A stretch of 27,134 nt of DNA from JACCVL01 sp038233135 (lineage in GTDB: Bacteria > Actinomycetota > Actinomycetes > Propionibacteriales > Nocardioidaceae), in the NCBI GenBank assembly GCA_038233135.1, contig JBBSMN010000011.1, positions 1 to 27,134 on the forward strand, written 5' to 3'. A program made the position numbers and the translations under genes. This document shows, in pieces, positions 14,389 through 21,070 of the stretch; positions within the stretch are counted from its first letter, which is position 1; each line of letters opens with the position of its first letter. Below the pieces are notes generated by a model. It worked only from the letters and a program-made list of their open reading frames with translations. It had not been told where the DNA came from and did no database searches.

Positions 14389-15676
14389 TGGCCGCCACCG
14401 GCGCCCGCACGCGGTCTGGGGGTGTTGCGCCCCGTTGAGGCAGCCGCCACGCCGCGACCACTCCCGCGACGAATCCCAGCGCCAGCCACTCCACGGGCGG
14501 GATCAGCCCACCACCGGACGTACCGGCACGCACCAGGGGGAGCGCCAGCGCAACGACGACCGGCACCAGGGCGGTGGGCAACCTGTGCAGGCTCAAGGAT
14601 AGAGACACGAAGGCGAACAGCAAGGTCGCGACGATCACCAGCGCCGGGAGGAAGGCGAAGATGCCGTTGCGCAGCAGGGTGTCCAGCAAGAAGTTGTGCG
14701 AGCTGTTGGCGACAGTGCTGTACCCGCCCAGCAGCCAGTAGTCCGGCAGGGCGCCGAACGCCTCGCCGTAGAGGTTGGCGCGAGACTCGTAGCCGGTCGT
14801 GTCGGTGAGGAACCGGTTGGAGATCACTGCACCGAATCCGGTCAGCAGCAACGCGCCAACCGCTGCTGTCGATGCGAACAGGATGCCGACCTGCCGGGTG
14901 GACAGCTCCGCCCGCCGCAGCGAGCGAACGATAACCAGCAGCGGCCAGACGGCGGCGGCGATGAGCACCGAGCGGCTCAGCGACAGCGCGAGCAGCACAA
15001 CGCCGGTGATCATCGCAGCCCGATAGATCGCCACCTGCCGGCGGGCTGGACGGGTGCCCACCCGCATCGCCCACGTCGAGATCAACATCGACAGCAGCAC
15101 GAAGCCGAAGATCTCATGACGCAGGTTGCCTGCGACCCGGTCGTCCTCCAACCCGAACCCTGCGAACGCAGACTTGAAGACCTCCTTCTGGAAGATCTCC
15201 GGATCGCCGGCGGCGATGGTCCTTCCCAGCACGCCGGCCGGGTTGACGCCGTTGACCAGCATGGCCACCGAGAGCCCAATGATCAGCGACGTGCAGACGA
15301 CCGCGCCGGTCAGGCGAAGGCTCTGCGTGATGTGTTGCTCGTGTCCGTTGGCGAGCAGGTAGAAGAGTCCGCCCGCCGCGACGAACACGGCGAGATACAT
15401 CAGCTGCTGCAGCGCCGCACCAGCGGCTCCCCCCTGATAGAACTGCACCGCGGCGATCGCCGCAGCCATGTAGAGGTTGGCGATGACGAAGACCGCAGCG
15501 ACGCGAAGCACCGGTGCGTACGTGCGCAGGTGGTAGTGCGTCAGCACGAATGCCGCGAACCCGAAAAGAGCCACCTGGTGCAACCGGAGCTGTCCCAGCG
15601 GAGTCGAACCGAGACCGACCCACTGCAGCGGCAACAGCGCGAACAACAGGATCGTGGCGGCCTTCATGCCCGCCAC
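14381..15676 (-). CDS. O-antigen polymerase/ligase-like protein (Wzy/WaaL superfamily)
   Basis: The 431-residue protein is almost entirely hydrophobic, with about twelve predicted membrane helices. One long extracytoplasmic loop lies around residues 140-185 and another around 285-330. The Wzy_C-type signature is visible as LSLSRS (231-236) followed by an SSHNFLLD motif (325-332). Family members polymerise or ligate lipid-linked oligosaccharides on the outer face of the membrane. With a Wzx partner directly downstream and a Wzz-type protein at 1214, polymerase is the more likely role here. The start may be GTG 15676 or ATG 15667; neither has a strong ribosome binding site. The upstream sulfotransferase stop is 22 bp away, and the four genes from the GT4 gene to the flippase look like one operon. 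Confidence 0.83.
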   Translation of the reverse strand: MAGMKAATILLFALLPLQWVGLGSTPLGQLRLHQVALFGFAAFVLTHYHLRTYAPVLRVAAVFVIANLYMAAAIAAVQFYQGGAAGAALQQLMYLAVFVAAGGLFYLLANGHEQHITQSLRLTGAVVCTSLIIGLSVAMLVNGVNPAGVLGRTIAAGDPEIFQKEVFKSAFAGFGLEDDRVAGNLRHEIFGFVLLSMLISTWAMRVGTRPARRQVAIYRAAMITGVVLLALSLSRSVLIAAAVWPLLVIVRSLRRAELSTRQVGILFASTAAVGALLLTGFGAVISNRFLTDTTGYESRANLYGEAFGALPDYWLLGGYSTVANSSHNFLLDTLLRNGIFAFLPALVIVATLLFAFVSLSLSLHRLPTALVPVVVALALPLVRAGTSGGGLIPPVEWLALGFVAGVVAAWRLPQRGATPPDRVRAPVAANV

Positions 15677-15698
15677 GCCATCTCACGAGCAAACCAGG

Positions 15699-16673
15699 TC
15701 ACTGCTCACCTGCCCCATTCCCATCGCTCCCGCGGTTGCGCGCAGGTGCCGCGCTCATGAGCCAGACCGGAGTCTTGCTTGTCTCTGGCACCAGTGTCTG
15801 GAGTTCTCGCAGATCGGCGTCGAACACACCGTCGAAGTGCCGGCTGACCTCGGTCGGCACTGAGGACGGCCGCAGGCTGGAGCGTCGGATCCGTTCACGG
15901 AGCCGGAAGCTGGTGGTCCGCTTGACGGTGCGTCGCAGGGCTTCGTTGCGCGTCGCCGCCACGATGGCTCGCTGCACAAGCGGCAGGCGGGGAGTCCCGG
16001 ACACGTTGACCCGCGGCACGCCCACACCCTCGCCCGGGTCGGGCGGCAGCCCCAGGAAACGCAGAACGCTGCTGACCGTGCCGCCGTAGTCGGCCACCAG
16101 GTCGTCGTGGAACCACACCCCCACCTGCTCGGGCCCCAGACCCTCCCGCAAGGTCGCCAGGCTGGCGGCGTAGTGGCTCATCGCCTCGTAGTGCCACAGA
16201 TGGTGCCAGTTCTCCTGCTTCCTCCTCGGCTCGTCGGCCAAGGCATCCAGGACGTCCTCACACGGCTCGAAACCACGGGCGCGCATGTAGAGATAGCTGG
16301 AGTGGGCCCGCTCCACCGGGTCACGCAGGATGACGACCAGCCGCATCTGCGGGTTGACCCGGCGGATCTCCTCGACCGCTCGCTCGGCGTAGTACAGCGT
16401 CGACACCGACCCGTCTCCCAGAGCCAGGTGGTCGTGCTCGGCGGGGAACAGGTCGAGGTAGGCGTCGCGCCCTGTCACCGCGACCCGGTTGATGGTCGCC
16501 GCGTCGCCGGGGCCCTTGAACGCCGCCGGCTGGCCGTGCAGGGCGAAGTAGTGCGGCTCCTTGGGGCTCGTGACGAAGACTCGCGGGTGGGTGCGGAGCC
16601 CCTCGACCAGCCCGGTGGTGCCTGACCTGCCCGCGCCGGCCACCAGGAAGGTGGGCACCGTCCGCGTCGTCAT
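15699..16673 (-). CDS. PAPS-dependent sulfotransferase 4
   Basis: This 324-residue protein has the 5'-phosphosulfate loop GAGRSGTTG (residues 13-21), a TSPKEPHYF segment after it, and the 3'-phosphate site RDPVERAHSS starting at Arg117. A later RVNVSGTPR motif corresponds to the YNxSGxPR motif common in bacterial carbohydrate sulfotransferases and supports PAPS binding. It should act in the cytoplasm on a sugar of the repeat unit. ATG 16673 overlaps the stop of the upstream GT4 gene by 4 bp (ATGA), so the two are translationally coupled. That coupling suggests the sulfation step is tied to the glycosyl transfer catalysed by its partner. The last twenty residues are polar and probably disordered. 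Confidence 0.9.
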   Translation of the reverse strand: MTTRTVPTFLVAGAGRSGTTGLVEGLRTHPRVFVTSPKEPHYFALHGQPAAFKGPGDAATINRVAVTGRDAYLDLFPAEHDHLALGDGSVSTLYYAERAVEEIRRVNPQMRLVVILRDPVERAHSSYLYMRARGFEPCEDVLDALADEPRRKQENWHHLWHYEAMSHYAASLATLREGLGPEQVGVWFHDDLVADYGGTVSSVLRFLGLPPDPGEGVGVPRVNVSGTPRLPLVQRAIVAATRNEALRRTVKRTTSFRLRERIRRSSLRPSSVPTEVSRHFDGVFDADLRELQTLVPETSKTPVWLMSAAPARNRGSDGNGAGEQ

Positions 16674-17794
16674 CGCTGCTCCCTCATCGCCTGCTCGTAC
16701 GCCTCGTCCAACCGGTCAGCAACAAGCTGCGGGGTGAACAGCGAGACGACCCGCTCCCGGCCGGCCGCACCCAGCGCGACACGCAACTCCTCATCATCCA
16801 GCAGCCGGCGACTCTCGGCCAGGAGGGCCCCCATGTCGCCGGCGTCGACGACCACGCCACCGGCAGGCAGCGGCCCGTCGGTCACCGCCATCTCGGCACC
16901 GTTGACCCGGTTGGCCACCACCGGCGTCCCGCAGGCCATCGCCTCGGCCACGACCACGGCCACGGTCTCGTAGCGCGAGGGCAGCACCAGCAGGTCGCTT
17001 GCCCACAGGCATGGACGTACGTCGGTCTGGTCGCCCCGCCAGTGGATCGTGGTCCCCCACTGGGTCGGTGCCAGGCGACGCAGCGGTTCGGGGTCACCCG
17101 GCCCGACCAGCAGCAGCTGCGTGTCCGGCGGCGGTGCGGCCTCCCACGCCGCGACCAGCAGGTCCTGGCCCTTCTGGCGGGCCAGCCGGCCCAGGCACAG
17201 CAGCGTCCTGGCGTCGCCGAGACCGAGCGCCTGCCGGTGGCGACGACGCTCCTCGGCCTCGACCGGGTGAAACCGCTCCACGTCGAGGGGCACGCCGAGC
17301 GCGTGCGCGGGGGTGCGGATGCTGATCCTGCGTCCCTCGTCGATCTCGTCGGTGCAGTTGGTGACCAGAACGTCGGTCCACCTGGCGGCGGCCCGCTCCC
17401 ACCGGGTCATTGCCGCCACGACCCGGGTGTCGGTGAACAGGTCGAACGACCACGCATGGGGTTGATAGACGTTCGGCACCCGACCGGTCCCTGACAATGT
17501 GGGCAACCGTCCGAAGAAACCGGCATACGCCGAGTGCAGGTGGACCACGTCGGGGCGGGCGTTCCGAACCGTGCTGCGCAGCTGTGCCAGTGCGCGCGGG
17601 TAGCTGGCCGGTCGCCGACGGTCTAGGGCCCACGTACTGCGCCGGACCTGGTCAAGCCCGGGCTCGGGGAAAGCCGCCGGGGTCAGCAGGCTCACGCTGT
17701 GCCCTCGCTGCAGCTGCTCGGCCATGAAGTCGTGCAGCAGGCTGACGACCCCGCCCCAGGTCACCTCCGAAACATGCAGGACGTGCAACGTCAC
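16670..17794 (-). CDS. GT4-family glycosyltransferase
   Basis: The 374-residue protein has a GT-B fold. The N-terminal acceptor half has an EVTWGGVVSLL glycine motif and a PDVVHLHSAYAGF strand, and the C-terminal donor half has LGRLARQKG and GPGDPE motifs. The E-x7-E motif is intact, with Glu276 and Glu284 in YETVAVVVAEAMACGTPVV, unlike the other GT4 enzyme of this locus. It should add a hexose or similar sugar to the lipid-linked intermediate in the cytoplasm. The start is GTG 17794 or TTG 17788. AGGAG lies too close to the GTG but at ideal distance from the TTG, so the shorter form is quite possible. It overlaps sulfotransferase 4 by 4 bp. Confidence 0.87.
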   Translation of the reverse strand: MTLHVLHVSEVTWGGVVSLLHDFMAEQLQRGHSVSLLTPAAFPEPGLDQVRRSTWALDRRRPASYPRALAQLRSTVRNARPDVVHLHSAYAGFFGRLPTLSGTGRVPNVYQPHAWSFDLFTDTRVVAAMTRWERAAARWTDVLVTNCTDEIDEGRRISIRTPAHALGVPLDVERFHPVEAEERRRHRQALGLGDARTLLCLGRLARQKGQDLLVAAWEAAPPPDTQLLLVGPGDPEPLRRLAPTQWGTTIHWRGDQTDVRPCLWASDLLVLPSRYETVAVVVAEAMACGTPVVANRVNGAEMAVTDGPLPAGGVVVDAGDMGALLAESRRLLDDEELRVALGAAGRERVVSLFTPQLVADRLDEAYEQAMREQR

Positions 17795-17866
17795 GCTCCT
17801 GCCTCTCGAGTGGTCACACCATCGCCTGCCGCGCCTGGCCAGGAGCTCGCCCCCGGCTGCGGCACG

Positions 17867-19309
17867 TCAAACGGCGCCGTCGCGGCGCAGCACTGCTTGG
17901 ACAGTACGGGCCGCGATGTGCAGATCACCGCGCAGCGTCCAGTTGTCGACGTAGTCCAGGTCCAGACGGACCGCGTCATTCCACTCCAGCCGCGAACGGC
18001 CACTGACCTGCCACAGGCCGGTCATGCCGGGCTTGACGCTCAACCGCCGCCGGATCCAGTCGTCGTACTCCGCGGTCTCGTGCGGCAGGGCCGGCCGTGG
18101 GCCGATCATCGACATGTCGCCGCGCACGACGTTCCACAGCTGCGGCAGCTCGTCGAGCGAGGTGCGACGCAGGAAGCGGCCGACGGCGGTGACCCGTGGG
18201 TCGTTGGCGAGCTTGAACAACGGTCCGGCGCCCTCGTTGAGCACCTCGAGCTCGGAGCGTCGCTCCTCGGCATCGGCCACCATCGTGCGCAGCTTGAGCA
18301 TGTGGAAGGGGCGACCGTTGCGCCCGGCACGCACCTGCTTGAAGAAGCCTGGGCCGGGACTGTCCAGCCGGACCACCACCGTCAAGAAGAACAACAGCGG
18401 CGCCGCCACCACCAGCACCAGGCCCGCACCGACGCGGTCGGCCATAGACTTCAAGGCGGCCGCAAGCACTGGACGTCGTGTCGGGCGCACCGAGAGCACC
18501 AGTCGGCGACCCAGCAGCCGCGGCGAGATGCGATCGGGAACGGCGCCGTGCACCTCGGCGGCGACGACGACCTCGGTGTCGCTGTCCTCGAGGGCCCAGC
18601 TGAGCCGTCGCACGTCGTACGCGGTGAGCACCGGTCCCGGGGCCACGACCACCTGGTCGAGCTGCTCGGAGAGGGCGATCTCCGCGGCGTCCCGCAGGCC
18701 ACCGACGACGGGGAAACCGAGCACGTCGGCCGGCTGCTCGCCGTCGTAGTCCTCCGGCTCGCTGAGGCACACGCCGGCAATGTCGATGCGCGACAGGGCG
18801 CCCCACTGCGCGACGAGGTGCGACACCGCGATCCGGTCGCCGACCAGCAGCGTGGACTGCGGCCGTCGCCGGGCTCGGCGAACGGTGCGGCCGAGCACGG
18901 GCAGCGCGACGACCGCGAGGACCGCTATCAACGCCCGCCGGACACCGGCCGTGCCCGCCACACCGGTGACCATGGCGAGGACGAGAACGAGGCTGGTGGG
19001 CATCCACAGCCGCGTGGCGGGACGCAAGGAGGTCGACCGCTCGTACGGGGGCAGGGCCGCCACATCGATCAACCAGCACATCGCGACCAATGCCGGGACG
19101 GCCAGCACGAGGCCACGGTCGGACAGTGCGAGAGTGCAACCGGCCGCCACGGCGCAGACCCAGAAGGCCTCCACCAGCACGTACGAGCCGCGCTGGCGAC
19201 CCTGGGCCGCCCGCGGGGCCGACTCCGCGGCGGCGACTGTGGAGGATCGCCTGAGCCGAACCGTCGACCGTGCAGACGCGACCTGGTCGCGCATAGTGCC
19301 ATCACTCAT
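17867..19309 (-). CDS. Polyprenyl-phosphate sugar-1-phosphate transferase (WbaP/CpsE-like priming enzyme)
   Basis: The 480-residue protein has four hydrophobic helices in its first ~130 residues, a central CoA-binding-like Rossmann region (about 140-260), one more membrane segment (VGAGLVLVVAAPLLFFL) and the C-terminal catalytic domain. That domain is complete: DSPGPGFFKQVRAG, FHMLKLRTM, RRTSLDELPQLWNV with the catalytic Asp-Glu pair, GPRPALP and KPGMTGLWQVSGRS. The enzyme starts repeat-unit synthesis by transferring a sugar-1-phosphate, commonly galactose or glucose, from a nucleotide sugar to undecaprenyl phosphate. ATG 19309 is chosen because GGGG lies about eleven bases upstream; another ATG 18 bases earlier is possible. 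The gene probably heads the leftward operon down to the flippase, with 72 bp before the next gene. Confidence 0.93.
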   Translation of the reverse strand: MSDGTMRDQVASARSTVRLRRSSTVAAAESAPRAAQGRQRGSYVLVEAFWVCAVAAGCTLALSDRGLVLAVPALVAMCWLIDVAALPPYERSTSLRPATRLWMPTSLVLVLAMVTGVAGTAGVRRALIAVLAVVALPVLGRTVRRARRRPQSTLLVGDRIAVSHLVAQWGALSRIDIAGVCLSEPEDYDGEQPADVLGFPVVGGLRDAAEIALSEQLDQVVVAPGPVLTAYDVRRLSWALEDSDTEVVVAAEVHGAVPDRISPRLLGRRLVLSVRPTRRPVLAAALKSMADRVGAGLVLVVAAPLLFFLTVVVRLDSPGPGFFKQVRAGRNGRPFHMLKLRTMVADAEERRSELEVLNEGAGPLFKLANDPRVTAVGRFLRRTSLDELPQLWNVVRGDMSMIGPRPALPHETAEYDDWIRRRLSVKPGMTGLWQVSGRSRLEWNDAVRLDLDYVDNWTLRGDLHIAARTVQAVLRRDGAV

Positions 19310-19438
19310 GAACGAAGTCCCCTGCAATGCTCAGTGTGTTAGACGTCCTGCGACCAATTCAGCGATCTAAGCATCGATCAGCGTCGTTGACAGTCGCTCA
19401 ACGATTTCCGTCACGTGAAGTTACGGGATGTCCGATTA
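19310..19438 (-). promoter_or_regulatory. Region between pth and the priming transferase: inverted repeat and candidate promoter
   Basis: CGTTGA (19385-19390) and TCAACG (19398-19403) form a perfect inverted repeat with a 7-base spacer. It may terminate the glmU-pth operon or act as an operator. On the minus strand GTCAAC (19391-19386) and TAGATC (19369-19364) are 16 bp apart and could be -35 and -10 for the priming transferase. TCACGTGA at 19411-19418 is an 8-bp palindrome. This gap is a boundary between the housekeeping operon and the exopolysaccharide locus. Confidence 0.4.
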
Positions 19439-20035
19439 TCACGAGTTGTAGTCATTCTGTGTCGCGGATAGACCACGCAGCGTGAGATCCTCAACAACGT
19501 CGGCTGCGCGCTCCACCACCAGCGCAAGCTCTTGACGCTGTTCTGCGGACCATCTGGCCAACACGTAGTCGGCCGGATCCTGGCGCCCCGGGGGACGACC
19601 GATACCGACCCTAACCCGGATGAACTCCCCGGTTGCCATCGAACGGCGGATGGACCGCAGTCCGTTGTGACCGTTGTCGCCGCCGCCGTGCTTGATGCGC
19701 AGCACCGAGAAGTCGAGGTCGAGCTCGTCGTGCACGGCCACCAGGTGCGAGGGCTCGATCGACGCGTACGCCGCGACCGCCGCGGTCGGACCCCCCGACT
19801 CGTTCATGTACGACCGGGGCTTCATCACCACCAACCGGGCGGGCGGGTCGGCCGCACCGGGAACGCCGAGGATGCCCTCCGCGGTGTCCGCGCGCCCGGT
19901 GCGGTGCCGGCGCCACGTGGACCCCATCCGCACAGCCAGCGCATCTGCCACCAGCTGCCCGACGTTGTGCCGGGTGTCGGCATAGGACGCGCCGGGGTTG
20001 CCCAGCCCCACGACCAGCCAGGGGGCTGTCGTCAC
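19439..20035 (-). CDS. pth: Peptidyl-tRNA hydrolase
   Basis: This 198-residue protein is a standard-length bacterial Pth. The signatures are VGLGNPG with Asn13, the catalytic His23 in TRHNVG, KPRSYMNESG with Asn78, the catalytic Asp103 in VHDELD, and GGDNGHNGLRS with Asn124. The enzyme releases peptides from peptidyl-tRNA that drops off ribosomes, recycling tRNA in the cytoplasm. GTG 20035 overlaps the rplY stop by 4 bp, so the two are translationally coupled. The gene closes the glmU-prs-rplY-pth housekeeping group. In many bacteria mfd follows soon after; here the exopolysaccharide locus intervenes. Confidence 0.97.
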   Translation of the reverse strand: MTTAPWLVVGLGNPGASYADTRHNVGQLVADALAVRMGSTWRRHRTGRADTAEGILGVPGAADPPARLVVMKPRSYMNESGGPTAAVAAYASIEPSHLVAVHDELDLDFSVLRIKHGGGDNGHNGLRSIRRSMATGEFIRVRVGIGRPPGRQDPADYVLARWSAEQRQELALVVERAADVVEDLTLRGLSATQNDYNS

Positions 20036-20724
20036 TCGTCGTCGGAGGAGGCGTCGTCCCCGGACTCGCCCTCGGCGGCGACATCACCGGTCGCGACCTC
20101 CGTGCTCACGTCGACCTCGGACTCGTCGCGCTCGATGCCCGCCTCGGACTCCGCCTCGGCCAGCTCCGCCTCGACGTCGGCCGCTGTGGGTGCGGCCACC
20201 ACGTTGACGACGAGGATGTCGGCGTCACCGGCCAGCGTCGTGCCTGGCGGCAGCTCCAGGTCACCGGCGTGCAACTGGGCCCCGACGTCGAGGCCCTCGA
20301 TGGACACCTCGACGGAGTCGGGCAGGTGCGTCGCCTCCGCCTCGACCGACAGCTGCGTAGTCTCGGTGACGACGAGGGACTCCGGCGCCGCCTCCCCGAT
20401 GAGGACCACGCGAATGTCGACGGTGACCTTCTCGCCCTGGCGGACGACCAGGAGGTCGGCGTGCTTGATGAACCCCTTGATCGGGTCGCGCTGCACCTGC
20501 TTGGTCAGCGCCAGCTGCCGGCTGCCGCCCTCGACGTCGATCGACAGCAGGGCGTTGGGGTTCTTCAGCGCCAGCATCAGGTCGTGACCCGGCAGCGAGA
20601 GGTGCTGCGGGTCGGCGCCGTGGCCGTACAGGACGGCCGGCACCTTGTCGGCACGGCGCACTCGCCGCGCGGCACCCTTGCCGAACTCGGTGCGGGTTTC
20701 TGCTTTGATCCGGATCTCGGACAC
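20032..20724 (-). CDS. rplY: 50S ribosomal protein L25, long CTC form
   Basis: The 230-residue protein begins MSEIRIKAETRTEFGKG and has the L25 5S-rRNA-binding domain (VPAVLYGHG, NALLSIDVEG, HADLLVV). The TL5/CTC beta domain follows (EAEATHLPDSVEVSIEG, AGDLELPPG). The C-terminal forty residues are an acidic Glu/Asp/Ser/Ala tail, as in many actinobacteria. It binds 5S rRNA in the large subunit, and CTC forms are also general-stress proteins in Bacillus. GTG 20724 is chosen because GAGGAG lies at correct spacing upstream and the reading matches family N-termini. The frame stays open upstream through a 15-bp tandem repeat, but that extension (repeated Pro-His-Ala-Ala-Thr) is not expected to be translated. 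Confidence 0.95.
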   Translation of the reverse strand: MSEIRIKAETRTEFGKGAARRVRRADKVPAVLYGHGADPQHLSLPGHDLMLALKNPNALLSIDVEGGSRQLALTKQVQRDPIKGFIKHADLLVVRQGEKVTVDIRVVLIGEAAPESLVVTETTQLSVEAEATHLPDSVEVSIEGLDVGAQLHAGDLELPPGTTLAGDADILVVNVVAAPTAADVEAELAEAESEAGIERDESEVDVSTEVATGDVAAEGESGDDASSDDE

Positions 20725-21070
20725 GCGGGGACTCCTCGGGGCGAACTCTGTGGCGGCATGGGGTGTGGCGGCATGGGGTGTGGCGGCATGGGGTGTGGCG
20801 GCATGCGGTGCGGCTGCCGGGCAGGAGGACCGCGCGACGTCAGCGGCGCGTACGTAGATCACGACGACCGCGTCGATCACGGGGACGTATCAGTCCCCCT
20901 CGCCGAGGCAACAGCAGTCAAGCGTAGCGGCGTCCCGGGTCGCCGCGCACCTGGGGGCTGAGCGGACTCGGAAGAAGTTGGCGAAAACGGGTGACGCCGG
21001 ACCCCGCGGGTGACACCGTGCATGCAGACGCTCACGGGGTGATTGCAATCAGCGCTGGGGGATGAGTCAG
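20725..21070. promoter_or_regulatory. 346-bp divergent intergenic region between rplY and the sulfatase gene
   Basis: This gap separates two divergently read genes. It contains the four 15-bp repeats at 20750-20809. GGGGAC (20881-20886) and GTCCCC (20893-20898) form a perfect inverted repeat around GTATCA. On the minus strand a TTGACT at 20921-20916 could be part of the rplY promoter, although no good -10 lies 17 bp from it. On the sulfatase side CGGGTGAC occurs twice (20988-20995, 21007-21014), 19 bp apart. A perfect 10-bp palindrome, GATTGCAATC (21041-21050), sits just before the ribosome binding site. No gene is seen here. Confidence 0.4.
20750..20809. repeat. Four tandem copies of a 15-bp unit in the rplY leader
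   Basis: GTGGCGGCATGGGGT is repeated four times head to tail (20750-20764, 20765-20779, 20780-20794, 20795-20809). Only the last copy differs, by one base near its end. The array begins 25 bp upstream of the rplY start and would lie in its mRNA leader. Near-identity of the units suggests recent expansion by slippage. The unit is a multiple of three, so it is in frame with rplY if read through. Confidence 0.9.

Noticed and set aside
17699..19342. A 547-codon open frame on the plus strand opposite the priming transferase
   Set aside because: The composition is biased toward Arg, His and Gln and the frame has no domain. The minus-strand gene has a complete catalytic signature, so this is an antisense artefact.
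20750..20809. CRISPR-like array
   Set aside because: Units are 15 bp, directly adjacent and without unique spacers, and no cas genes are nearby. It is a simple tandem repeat.
20725..20880. N-terminal extension of L25 through the tandem repeat
   Set aside because: The frame is open, but the GTG at 20724 has a good GAGGAG site and matches family N-termini, while the extension is Ala/Pro/His repeats.
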